This document shows positions 25,401-31,363 of a stretch of DNA of 64,000 bases, in pieces. This DNA is from Selenomonas dianae (GTDB lineage Bacteria; Bacillota; Negativicutes; Selenomonadales; Selenomonadaceae): assembly GCF_030644225.1 (NCBI RefSeq), contig NZ_CP128650.1, positions 1,850,001 to 1,914,000 on the forward strand. Direction: 5' to 3'. Position 1 is the stretch's first letter; every line of letters starts with the position of its first letter. The position numbers and the translations under genes were made by a program. The notes below the pieces were generated by a model. That model was not told where the DNA came from. It saw only the letters and a program-made list of their open reading frames with translations, and made no database searches.

Positions 25401-27801
25401 CCGTACCGTCATAGATCTTCGTGGCGCTGTCTTTCACAACATTGAGCGTGAGTTTGGCTTTCGTGATCTTTGCCAGACCGTTAGTGCCAACAAATCCTGC
25501 GCCGAAATCCAGTCCACTCGTGTCGTAGTTGTCCGCATCATCTCCGCTGACCGTAATTTCGCCCTCAAACTTGACTTTTTTGAGGGGATCGCCGGCATTG
25601 TCGTTGGCATCCTTCGCGCGGATCGTTCCCTCTGCCTGCATGGTCGCCTTGAAATTCGTGTAGGCTAACGTGACACTGTCCCCGTCGACGAATCCGTTCG
25701 CACTGATGCCGCCCGCCTTGAACTTTTCCTTGAACTCGTTCGTTACATCTGCCGAGCCGTTGTACTCGCGCTCGACAGAGAATGAGCCCCCCTTCACGTC
25801 AATCTTGCGCTTCCCGATGGTGACGTTGACGTTACGCAGGTTCGGACCGTCCTGATCCGACCAGAGGATCGCCTTTGTCCCCGCGTTACGGATGTTGTCG
25901 GTTTTACTGAGCGACGTTCCCGTATCCGTATACATCTTGACGGTGTTCTTCTGCGCGTCCGTGAGGCTTTTATCATAGTTGATATTCTTCGAGGTTGTGA
26001 TGACGTTCCCCGCACTGTCCGTGATTTTGATGATCTTGCTGTCGTAGGTCAGGTTCGTGATGTCTGCACGATTGTTCGATTTCACAGCATTCGCAGGATC
26101 ATCAACGGCATTGCCGTCCGCCTGGTTAAACTTGCGGTACTTATACTCCACCCCGACCGAGCCGACGGAATCCACGCGCCCGTTCATAAATGCGGTCAGC
26201 AAAGGAAGGGTTCGCCCCTCGTAGATGCGCCACTTCGCACCGGGCGCACCGTCGTTGTTGATGTCCCATCCGGTGTATGTGTCTTTGGCATATGGTTGGT
26301 CTTGTTTCACATCCGAATCCGTTGTCAAACCGAACCTATACCAAGCTTTCTTGGCCTTATCATAGTAAAATACATTTTTCAGATGGGGACGAACCGTATT
26401 ATCATAGGACGAAATCTTGTCACTGTGCGTATAGGAGTTTGTAACGGTGGCTTTGTTTGCCCGCTGGATAAAAAGTGCCTTGGTGTCAGAACCCGTGACA
26501 GTTGCATCGTTATAGGTATTTAGAATATCCATATTGGCAGGCGTACGACCGACAATACCGCCGCCATGAGCACCGACCTTAGCCGTACTGTATGCGCCGT
26601 CAATCGTCGTATATGAGGCTTGACCAATCAGTCCGCCGTTGTAATAATCATTTCCGCTAACCTTCGTCCCCTTGACATACACATTATAGAGTTTCGTCCC
26701 CACGGTTGTTTCGCTCGTGGGTTTATCTGGATGCGAGGGCTTACTGTAGTCTATTTCTTTGTCGCCTGTACTGCTCCCCGCAATTCCACCTGCATACTTA
26801 TTCCCTGATCCTGTATTACTCGCAACCGACCCGCCAACAATGCCCAGATTATAAACGTGCGCATTCTCCAACGCACCAAAAAAACCGGCATCATCTGTAC
26901 CGGAGACGGTCATGTCCCGGATCTGAAAGAAGTTGCCGTCGAATTTCCCCTTGAACGGTGTCGTATGATTTCCAATGGGCGTATGTGCCGCACCCACATA
27001 GTCAATATCGTTTGCGAGCATATAGTTGCCCGCAAGATTCGTTGTGTTCGTGTTGATCGCATTGAGGTCAGACTCGTTTGCAACAAGCTGATAGTAGTTA
27101 TCTGCCGCCGTTGCAGCTGCGCCGTTGACTTGATAATCCGCCGCTGCAGGTGCGTGCCCGCTTTCATAGCCGATATGGGCATAGCCGCCGTTTGCTGTAT
27201 CCGTATGAAGCACAACAGGACTTGCCGTCGTGTGCACGTTTGCCGCATTGAGGAAGCGAATATTCTTGCCGTGCACCTCGACGGTATTCGCTGTGATCTC
27301 GCCCATATTGACGACATCGGAGAGACCTGCAGACGTATCGAGCGGCGATACATTGTTCTCCATGTCGGCATCTTTGTTTACCGTGGAAACCGCCTGCGTC
27401 GAAACATAAAGATTCCCGACGTTGACCTCGGCAGACTTGCCAAAGATGACGCCGTTCGGGTTGACGATGTAGACGTTCTTGCCGCCCTCAATCATACCGT
27501 TGATGTTCGAGGTATTCGCACCCGTAACGATGTTCAGATAGTTGTTGGTCTTATTCCCGCTGTCATAGCGCACACGTTCCCCCTGCGCGATGGAGTAATC
27601 TCGCCATGTAATCACATTATTGAGGTTTGACGATGTGATGTTCATGTCGCTGCTTGTCGTCAGACCCGTTGCCCCGCCAAAAACAGCCTCTCCACCCGTC
27701 GGCGCAGCAAACGCGACCTGCGGAATCAAAAAAGCGCCCGCCATGCCTGCGAGCAGTGCATACTGCACGCGCTGCGATAGTTCTGTTCGAGTATTCTTCA
27801 T
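16459..27801 (-). CDS. giant two-partner secretion exoprotein (filamentous haemagglutinin-like, YDG repeats)
   Basis: A 3780-residue secreted protein. Residues 1-32 form a signal peptide ending QVAFA. The TPS secretion domain follows, with the signature NPNGVIFG near residue 115 and ITWRDYSIAQGE before it. A GLUG-like stretch (GGLIGQASYTTIDGAYSTA) is near residue 390. From about residue 677 to 3490 there are roughly 25 repeats, each opening with K-x-YDGT or a variant and followed by beta-rich text; these match YDG/MBG-type adhesin repeats. No sorting signal or membrane anchor is seen at the C-terminus (IVNEVFGA). The ATG follows GGGAGAGCGGAA. It probably forms a long surface or secreted fibre for adhesion. 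The transporter at 10395-12068 is the closest candidate exporter. Confidence 0.93.
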   Translation of the reverse strand: MKNTRTELSQRVQYALLAGMAGAFLIPQVAFAAPTGGEAVFGGATGLTTSSDMNITSSNLNNVITWRDYSIAQGERVRYDSGNKTNNYLNIVTGANTSNINGMIEGGKNVYIVNPNGVIFGKSAEVNVGNLYVSTQAVSTVNKDADMENNVSPLDTSAGLSDVVNMGEITANTVEVHGKNIRFLNAANVHTTASPVVLHTDTANGGYAHIGYESGHAPAAADYQVNGAAATAADNYYQLVANESDLNAINTNTTNLAGNYMLANDIDYVGAAHTPIGNHTTPFKGKFDGNFFQIRDMTVSGTDDAGFFGALENAHVYNLGIVGGSVASNTGSGNKYAGGIAGSSTGDKEIDYSKPSHPDKPTSETTVGTKLYNVYVKGTKVSGNDYYNGGLIGQASYTTIDGAYSTAKVGAHGGGIVGRTPANMDILNTYNDATVTGSDTKALFIQRANKATVTNSYTHSDKISSYDNTVRPHLKNVFYYDKAKKAWYRFGLTTDSDVKQDQPYAKDTYTGWDINNDGAPGAKWRIYEGRTLPLLTAFMNGRVDSVGSVGVEYKYRKFNQADGNAVDDPANAVKSNNRADITNLTYDSKIIKITDSAGNVITTSKNINYDKSLTDAQKNTVKMYTDTGTSLSKTDNIRNAGTKAILWSDQDGPNLRNVNVTIGKRKIDVKGGSFSVEREYNGSADVTNEFKEKFKAGGISANGFVDGDSVTLAYTNFKATMQAEGTIRAKDANDNAGDPLKKVKFEGEITVSGDDADNYDTSGLDFGAGFVGTNGLAKITKAKLTLNVVKDSATKIYDGTDTVTQSGMDAATNLKLKNEDIKTDDTTNNPDDVSLNADAIAGPTYIKANGTPEIHAGEHKIRYKNVTLAGADSRNYKLVPSSTTATLTGTNLDLQGTITRRRITTNDFKVYEKGRNEAVEATKTYDGSSEYTPDSTKYYLSSNQASNTEDTGVVTRDRGYITFALTRKANFNTKDVRTADKITYNVRAQADKTHTDDVYHEKHLLSDYWVLNNADNPLTETTAFDASGKGKITPRVLTATVVNNRIEKVYDGTKDHTQKGKDIVKIEGFVGDDTRENTSTVTYTNENVVSDTLGSQEKEQDVNYTASFERATGDESDNYTLDPTGKNVVSSVTPTGSYKGIIKRRALTLEMDGVVQKVYDGTAANKKSGITAIDNVAERDKATVTADTLKNKHRDMLTAGTATSSYGRGTDSSFTKDANASNGNTHNVRYENMDKVFGTAFDALKNNYTMDSTVYGAGEITRRRINPDGFQVLRKQSDGTYQAESISKTYDGTSTYTLPDGAYLRTPTVTPTPSDKTGIIEQDKDKIRFRLASNTHGTFQDEHGTETTHVSEAKKVAYKVVAYGVEGTAETDAPLRNYTFGTVAEETGGTLKNLENLKEGKTPAAVTADGSITPAKIQATTHAVEKVYDGTAEHRDKNREIVMGDAVVTFTGWTSDSDKRTNASTATYADKNVARNAGGGVIEKNVTYKAQLTGQYADDYEITGITAGAGTALAGGTATTLTVANAGKITPRQLNITMKNVEKTYNRSADNPDATVTKIEANEGQSFMSAVLSNEGVTADTLTTKYQSRLNADPTMSTYGKRNGTKFTSDFNASAAPDGHAVRYTKMDEVFKGAFGAAAGNYTVDATVYGTGTIKRKAIDNTTFNISGAPATKVYDGTSRYDNVSSGLTLTPKTGEIVNGDVIQFAIDRTKGATFMKTDGTTPTANVADAKRVSYNITATGDAQTLRNYTLNGKTLDEDGLTASGEGKITRRVLSLGLVQDEKIDKVYDGSYRLVDKEKNWNKLKDEDAKGNVVYTGTNKLVNDGTSLTITSEYRNDANTEHDKNVRGTSASPQVKDILYNISITGGDANNYSFDGGTSSAAGGLKLSAKGTITPKDISNAFKPMTKVYDGGTTVDRNKVELASGTFIGNDSARVKNTYQAEFESPNVNGNSEGKNWVNYTHLELDGTDANNYTIASATTGKGNITPYILDSNSVKFKTREASKVYDGTTDVKWTNGSSELNDVKNYITGATVDLTPAGGGATTTKSVLEALNLTEKPQYDKKDVDGGRKTDRVTYTLSYDRTKNPNFSLKTGGTSFTTKGDGIITKKDVTATVNSPLTKTYDATRDVLAGAGDNITLTGLVAGDGTKYETTATYADKNAGDNKRIDYTLNFIANGGNYNLKYNGADNAGAFSTNNNTITKRKVDVTFDHVSKDYDSKETNTKIAPKVSAADAAVLQQDSAGNVSGTNITNLTGVTSAYGTLSGGTFTPDANAGDKTVRYQGVGTAMGTVFGTNNYDFNVKDGTGRINRAKINAGNVVFDADDAHKTYDGTTTVKYGGSSANSEVRKYINRIGVTLNGNWINLQNDVTMDSAEYSDVNATNGTKHRVTYKFHLNNSNIDISGDNTFSKDKEGIIDRRVLNLDLAQKSGIDKIYDATSDVHNTNTRHYNAFVEHDALGNVTYAAGTTEDTKLVRKADGTPDATVNVEAAYADKNVARVGGNVTAQNITYTARIAGDAGKNYTLQYGTTKRDADVGIDLSATGTITPRKLTLDFADVQKPYDTKEDNANKTVRDIGGDDDGRRAATLAADGITKTTFNMTNVGSFYGAGNTDATFHKDPNVVTDANGNVVENGKDVQYKNLAGTLAGQSYAGNYEIVNTAYGKGTIRKRVVTANDFKFNINNATKTYDGTKDVYWKDTVTGKSYKDMDHVKNYFSTSKLDLGGGNLVDINLNDIQLNSAQYNHKNAVRPNGITYNVTINTKNFEFSGTRTRDIDHTGDTITKRDLATMLPKHLIKEYDGKQTFDETNRDYVNALANENITHIVKADEGKIQLKVKGTYSDKNASAETKAEAEARTPATAQRTVDYKLTLSGDADTLANYTLAGHDTTHTVTGRAADIYKKTLTVTAKNIDKVYDGTRTVVRDAGGGVFAPHPDKDKIELSGFVSDAEKFSFDQTAADKIDGAYSDENVRRENGTVLDKDISYSGVKAAFKNYADNHAGGAAKNYRVDSDTMAGRGKIMPRTITADQLTEKLKFDTATKTYDGTTTVKHGAGALENYISSAKVDIGGREIDIKKDLKIRSDKDWTHYDTEHVDGGRKTNRVTYTLDYTGNNFDITGTLTKQADGVITKRKVTAYAPGRLTKMYDGTDKVLDADKSIKTYYRGKLVEKPDHIVQMEKAEESLDGDTGLLSTDGAKNESTAKFDDKNVGTNKTVTYDVKIDAAHNGDYEIVDVHGNAVTQLKTKNNEITKRKLNLAFDHVDKFYDASAENPDVTARVLDSDTRKTLQRDHAGFNGTQLVFEDSASNPLATPSYYGTGTTDSSFTQDANAGDKSVQYEVGDALRSLLGDDAKNYEFTDKGYGTGEIKKANVSEDDFRDLKFKNADKEYDGNANVNRPLENLRDDSRWKSNKMLASDIASIKGTYLGPDGKPDKNASEHNKDVAYQIQLSDRNFDFGNWNGQVTVKGAGRISRRELTADYLPKQTKVYDGTKNIASVGDDLVTFRHKSGASAFIDGDKVRNRSTATYDDANVAWKNDVWKQGSGQESDKDVNYDLKLSGEDAANYKIVDGSGTEIHTLKGKNNGKIMAKEIHLKADSQTRWINEGLPDSYSGTPMGSNLGRKDVPELVPGEVLPGQIEYSSPNARLRWGDYAINGTYRAPNAGTRYQLPDGTWTTQSFAGGDGDAVSRNYRFVQDTANATAFHMGPYVPDNQYYKALTQTSKMLPDEYAYEHAALDYRSHFGRDAETEIATAPPSINVIYDGTDVTRAGIHVTDDTVYTIVNEVFGA
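17340..25780 (-). repeat. array of about 25 YDG-type protein repeats encoded in the giant exoprotein
   Basis: The coding strand repeats a motif encoding K-(V/T/I)-YDGT about every 290-420 bp (for example near 25020, 24646, 23512, 22432, 20815, 19745, 18685 and 17355). Neighbouring segments vary strongly in sequence and in length, so the repeats look old or diversifying rather than recently amplified. Variants include YNGS, YNRS, YDAT, YDSK and YDTK. Confidence 0.85.
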
Positions 27802-27862
27802 TTCCGCTCTCCCGTTGTCCCATTACTACTTATATGGTATATCGGATATTACACGTCATTTG

Positions 27863-27891
27863 ATAATAGCATAAACATAGGGTGAAAACAA
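27863..27891 (-). promoter_or_regulatory. promoter of the giant exoprotein gene
   Basis: TTGTTT (27886-27891), 17-bp spacer, TATTAT (27863-27868) on the minus strand, 61 bp upstream of the ATG. It starts just after the palindromic terminator at 27898-27925, so the exoprotein gene is its own transcription unit. Confidence 0.75.
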
Positions 27892-27897
27892 TAAAAC

Positions 27898-27925
27898 CCT
27901 CCAATCGTCCTAGGACGATTGGAGG
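27898..27925. terminator. perfect palindromic terminator after the Rpn-family gene
   Basis: A 28-bp perfect palindrome (14 + 14, centre at 27911/27912) followed on the minus strand by GTTTTATTG. It ends transcription of the gene at 27956-28774 before the exoprotein promoter. Confidence 0.8.
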
Positions 27926-27955
27926 ATGCCACAGATGGAATACGAAAGCAGCAAA

Positions 27956-28774
27956 TCATAGCATCGCCTTGTACCGCGCCCACTCCGATTGGGGAATGGC
28001 GAGGACATCCATTGCTTTCTCCACGGTGAGCTGAAGCTCGGTCATCAATCTCCGAATGGAGGAAAGACGCTCCGTCTCTCGCCCCTGCTCCCTCCCCTCT
28101 TCAATAAGTTCCTGCTTGAACTGTTCCCACATCGAGTTCATACCAACTGCTCCTTCCTCGGTGTTCTTAAACGCTCCTGTTCGTTCTGCAAGAACGGCAT
28201 AGTACATCTTCTCCGGCTGCACACATCGAAAATCGTGCATCAGTTTCCCAAGTGGCGTTTCTTCGTCCACCATCGAGGCGTTCACATAGACGATGTGTGA
28301 GCCGTCGTCAAAGACATCTCCATCATCCTCGATCATCCGTCGGATCACATAGAGCGGTTTGCCCTTGCCGAGCACATCCGTCTCCGTAATGAAGATGACA
28401 TAGGTCTCGGGCAGCTTCTCGTAGTCCGCCCCCTCCGCCAGTGCATTCGCATCCATGATGCTGCTGTGATAGCGTGCTCTGCGCGGTACTGCGCCCTTTT
28501 TCGCACGTTGGATTTCGATATTAAACTCCTGTCCATCGGCAAACGCATGAATGTCGAGCCGCACGTCATGCCCATGCAGATTTTTCAGTGTATGCTGCGT
28601 CACAACGCTTGTCGCGTGGAGATTCGGACGGTTCAGGATGATCTGCAAGACCAGATCAACGCAGGGAAGGCTGTCCTGAAACACAGCCGTCATAAAAACA
28701 TCATCCATCAGCGTAAAGCTCTGAACGATTTCCCTATAGCGCGCACGCCTCGCTTCCTCTGTATCAAATGCCAT
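27956..28774 (-). CDS. Rpn-family PD-(D/E)XK nuclease (putative transposase-related)
   Basis: A 272-residue member of the Rpn/PDDEXK_2 family, once annotated as transposases and now known as recombination-promoting nucleases. The nuclease core is seen as HDVRLDIHAF with the metal-binding Asp and FNIEIQRAKKG with the Glu-x-Gln pair. The C-terminal tail RRLMTELQLTVEKAMDVLAIP matches the tail of the paralog at 30471-31268. Start ATG 28774 follows GAGGAGGGATTCG. It has its own promoter and terminator, so it is monocistronic. Confidence 0.87.
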   Translation of the reverse strand: MAFDTEEARRARYREIVQSFTLMDDVFMTAVFQDSLPCVDLVLQIILNRPNLHATSVVTQHTLKNLHGHDVRLDIHAFADGQEFNIEIQRAKKGAVPRRARYHSSIMDANALAEGADYEKLPETYVIFITETDVLGKGKPLYVIRRMIEDDGDVFDDGSHIVYVNASMVDEETPLGKLMHDFRCVQPEKMYYAVLAERTGAFKNTEEGAVGMNSMWEQFKQELIEEGREQGRETERLSSIRRLMTELQLTVEKAMDVLAIPQSEWARYKAML

Positions 28775-28793
28775 CGAATCCCTCCTCTGTTAT

Positions 28794-28822
28794 ATTGTAG
28801 CCGATTCGTTATATGAGTGCAA
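28794..28822 (-). promoter_or_regulatory. promoter of the Rpn-family gene
   Basis: TTGCAC (28817-28822), 17-bp spacer, TACAAT (28794-28799) on the minus strand, 19 bp before the ATG. The same -35 hexamer and spacing precede the paralog at 30471-31268. Confidence 0.8.
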
Positions 28823-28842
28823 GCGATACTTCAGAGGCAAAC

Positions 28843-28873
28843 AAAAAGTCTCCCCTGCCGAAGCAAGGGAGAC
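28843..28873 (-). terminator. intrinsic terminator after flagellin
   Basis: GTCTCCC/GGGAGAC stem extended by TGC/GCA with a 4-nt loop (28848-28873), followed on the minus strand by TTTTTG. It lies 16 bp after the flagellin stop. Confidence 0.85.
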
Positions 28874-28889
28874 GGCTATCTATTCTTTT

Positions 28890-30260
28890 TTACTGCAACA
28901 GGCTCAGTACCGCGCTTGAGTTCTGGTTTGCCTGCGCGAGCATCGCCTGTGCCGACTGCGTGAGTACGTTGTTCTTTGTGTATGCCGTCATTTCCTTCGC
29001 CATATCCGAATCGCGGATGACAGACTCGGAATCCTGCACGTTCTCGGATGCTGTGACAAGGTTGCTGCTCGTATAGCCGAGGCGGTTCTGCGCCGCACCG
29101 ATGGCAACCATCTGATCCGTTGCCTTGATGAGTGCATTCTCAAACACGTTAATCGCAGCGTTCGCAGCCTCACGTGTTGTCACCTGAACCTTCGGGCCAC
29201 TGCCGACAACGGAAATCCCCGCACCCAGAGTCCCATGATCCCAACCCTTTCCGTCCGAGGACTGGAGTCCGAGTGCCGCCGAGCGCATATCAGTGAAGCC
29301 GACCTTTACACTCTGATTTGCCTTGACCCCGGTCTGGAGCACGAGTGCATTATCCGCCGACGGGTTTTGTGCACGCACAACTTCCCGAAAGTCGTCAAGA
29401 ACAGCGTTGACTTCCTTGCGTAAATTTCCACGATTATCCGTTATCGTGAAAGTAATGCCGGACACTTGCTGCTTAACGCCCGCCTTATCCGCACGAATCG
29501 TCACAGCAGGCTGACGATCCGGCGTATACACCGTTTTCCCGTATTCATCCTTGCCAATTTCTGCCGTATCTGAGTACCAACCTGCATGATCTCCTGTAAT
29601 AATACCGACCATAGCGGCTATATCCGTGTTTCCAATCGGTGAAATCTTGCCCGTATAACTGACACCATTATGTACCCACGAAGCTGTTACGGTATCTGTC
29701 GGATGAATCCCAAGTGCATTGCCGTCACGACGTTTCAGTGCCGTCAATCTGGTGGTGTCAGTCGTATCCTTCCCAAGGCTCATATTGGAGTAGGTGGAGC
29801 GCGTTCCGCCGTCCCCCTCACCGACAACAAGCCCATTCCGCGACCCATCAATGAGATATTTCCCGTTGTACGTCGTGAGTGCGTTCTCGTCGATCTGGTC
29901 GATGAGGTGATCGACTTCCTTCTGGATGACGGCGCGATCCTCGTCCGTGTTTGTATCGTTCGCGGCGTTGATCGCCTTTTCCTTGAGCGTCTTGAGGATT
30001 TCGATGGTGGACTGCACCGCGCCCTCTGCCGTTCGGAGGAGCGCAGAACCGTTCTTCGTGTTGTTGTCGTCCTGGTCGAGCGAGCGCACCTGCACGCGCA
30101 TCCGCTCCGAGATCGCCATGCCCGAGGCATCGTCTCCCGCGCTGTTGATCTTCATGCCCGAGGAAACCTTCTGCAGACTCTTCGAGAGTGCGCTCTCATT
30201 CTTGTTGAGCGTGTTGAGCGTATTCACCGCCGGCATATTATTCTTGACCACCATCGCCAT
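28890..30260 (-). CDS. fliC: flagellin
   Basis: A 456-residue flagellin, the filament subunit. The conserved N-terminal D0/D1 region spans about residues 1-140 (NNMPAVNTLNTLNKNESALS, KINSAGDDASGMAISERM, LLRTAEGAVQSTIEILKTL). The C-terminal D1/D0 region is about 375-456 (QNRLGYTSSNLVTASENVQD, DMAKEMTAYTKNNVLTQSAQ, LLQ end). The middle is variable and unlike known domains that I can name. ATG 30260 follows GGGAGGCAGTCTTT. No other flagellar gene is in the window. A sigma-D-like promoter upstream and a terminator downstream make it a single-gene unit. Confidence 0.96.
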   Translation of the reverse strand: MAMVVKNNMPAVNTLNTLNKNESALSKSLQKVSSGMKINSAGDDASGMAISERMRVQVRSLDQDDNNTKNGSALLRTAEGAVQSTIEILKTLKEKAINAANDTNTDEDRAVIQKEVDHLIDQIDENALTTYNGKYLIDGSRNGLVVGEGDGGTRSTYSNMSLGKDTTDTTRLTALKRRDGNALGIHPTDTVTASWVHNGVSYTGKISPIGNTDIAAMVGIITGDHAGWYSDTAEIGKDEYGKTVYTPDRQPAVTIRADKAGVKQQVSGITFTITDNRGNLRKEVNAVLDDFREVVRAQNPSADNALVLQTGVKANQSVKVGFTDMRSAALGLQSSDGKGWDHGTLGAGISVVGSGPKVQVTTREAANAAINVFENALIKATDQMVAIGAAQNRLGYTSSNLVTASENVQDSESVIRDSDMAKEMTAYTKNNVLTQSAQAMLAQANQNSSAVLSLLQ

Positions 30261-30343
30261 AAAGACTGCCTCCCTGACTGTAATCTATGGTTTTATTCCG
30301 AAATAACTGCATAAAAGAGCATAGCTAGCCCATCTTGACAAAT

Positions 30344-30370
30344 ATATCGTCGAAATGAGGATAGAACTTA
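30344..30370 (-). promoter_or_regulatory. sigma-28/sigma-D type promoter of flagellin
   Basis: TAAG (30367-30370), 15-bp spacer, GACGATAT (30344-30351) on the minus strand. This is close to the flagellar consensus TAAA-N15-GCCGATAT, with one mismatch in each element. It lies 83 bp upstream of the flagellin ATG; no comparable sigma-70 match is seen. Confidence 0.72.
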
Positions 30371-30388
30371 ACTATATAAAGCAATATT

Positions 30389-30460
30389 TTAAAGGGATAT
30401 GAATTCTTTGTATACGCCGCCGTCGACGTACTGCAAAAACGCACAAACGGCATCGCTCAC
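30389..30460 (-). pseudogene. remnant of another Rpn-family gene
   Basis: A short frame (about 23 residues) containing AFLQYVDGG followed by a stop. It shares a 27-nt identical block (30418-30444) with positions 30722-30748 inside the neighbouring Rpn-family gene, which encodes AFLQYVDGV. It begins 11 bp past that gene's stop, so it is best read as debris from a duplicated or recombined copy. Confidence 0.6.
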
Positions 30461-30470
30461 CTCTTTGGTT

Positions 30471-31268
30471 TCACAAAGCACTCTTATAGAGCTGACGCTC
30501 TGCCTGCGGAATCTCAAGCAAGTCCATCGCCTGTTCTGCTGATATTTTTAGCTTTGAAATCAGTCGACGAATATCTTCCATTCGAGTTTCTTTGCGCTCC
30601 TCTTTGCGTTCCTCTTTGATTTTCATCTCATACGTCATGTAACTCACCGCCTCTCCTTCGATCCGCTTGACCTTCTGAATCTCCTCGTCGATCTCCTGCA
30701 CGAAGTGATCTGCCGTCATCACGCCGTCGACGTACTGCAAAAACGCACGAATGGAATTGTCGATCTCACCAAGTCGCCCCTTTGTGTTGAGAAAAATCTT
30801 TCGAGCCCCATCGTTCAACCGCAAAGCTGCATCCTCGACACAGCAATTCTCAAAGGTGTAGAAATATCGCCCCATGCCAAACGGATCAAATGGGCAGATA
30901 AAGATGATAATCGTCGGATTGAGCGTATCATAGTCTGCACCTGCCGCGAGGAGATCAGCATCCATCATGGACTGATAGTAACGCGTCCGCTTCGAGAGGC
31001 CGTCCCCCTCGGGCTTTCGCACCTGCATCTCGATGTTGTAGACAGTGCCCTGATCGTCCTTCACATAGACATCCAGACGAATCCCCTTGCTGTGATAACG
31101 TGCCGTAACTGTTTTCTCCGTCTCAAGATAGTCAATGTCCTCGATCTCAATGTGAAGAATCCGCTCAAGCATCTGCTTGCAGATACGCTTGCGGCTCATG
31201 ATGAGCTTGAACATATAGTCGTCACTGATGGTCAGCTCTTCCCATGGCTTGATCCGATACCCACTCAT
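30471..31268 (-). CDS. Rpn-family PD-(D/E)XK nuclease (putative transposase-related), second copy
   Basis: A 265-residue paralog of the gene at 27956-28774. The nuclease motifs are KGIRLDVYVKDD (Asp) and YNIEMQVRKPE (Glu-x-Gln), followed by RTRYYQSMMDADLL, typical of the family. A charged stretch (KIKEERKEERKETRMED) precedes the shared C-terminal tail ISAEQAMDLLEIP. The start is ATG 31268 with AGAGGTGAGCGT upstream; longer in-frame versions run through the promoter. Divergent from the other copy over most of its length, so the duplication is old or the genes arrived separately. Confidence 0.87.
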   Translation of the reverse strand: MSGYRIKPWEELTISDDYMFKLIMSRKRICKQMLERILHIEIEDIDYLETEKTVTARYHSKGIRLDVYVKDDQGTVYNIEMQVRKPEGDGLSKRTRYYQSMMDADLLAAGADYDTLNPTIIIFICPFDPFGMGRYFYTFENCCVEDAALRLNDGARKIFLNTKGRLGEIDNSIRAFLQYVDGVMTADHFVQEIDEEIQKVKRIEGEAVSYMTYEMKIKEERKEERKETRMEDIRRLISKLKISAEQAMDLLEIPQAERQLYKSAL

Positions 31269-31287
31269 ACGCTCACCTCTTTTCTCT

Positions 31288-31316
31288 ATTTTACGAATTT
31301 TTACAGGGGAGTGCAA
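31288..31316 (-). promoter_or_regulatory. promoter of the second Rpn-family gene
   Basis: TTGCAC (31311-31316), 17-bp spacer, TAAAAT (31288-31293) on the minus strand, 19 bp before the ATG. It starts just beyond the polC terminator. Confidence 0.75.
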
Positions 31317-31317
31317 G

Positions 31318-31357
31318 AAAAAGGTTGCGTTCATCTCTCGATGAGCACAACCTTTTT
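31318..31357 (-). terminator. intrinsic terminator after polC
   Basis: AAAAAGGTTG/CAACCTTTTT outer stem with an inner TCATC/GATGA stem, ending in TTTTTC on the minus strand. It begins 6 bp after the polC stop. The A and T tracts on both arms make it potentially bidirectional. Confidence 0.85.
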
Positions 31358-31363
31358 GGTTTC

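Noticed and set aside
17340-25780. Periodic repeats considered as a CRISPR array
   Set aside because: The periodicity is several hundred bases, imperfect and in frame within one coding sequence; these are protein repeats.
27898-27925. Perfect 28-bp palindrome considered as a transposon end or operator
   Set aside because: Its position right after a stop codon and the T-rich tail on the minus strand fit an intrinsic terminator; no second copy was seen flanking the gene.
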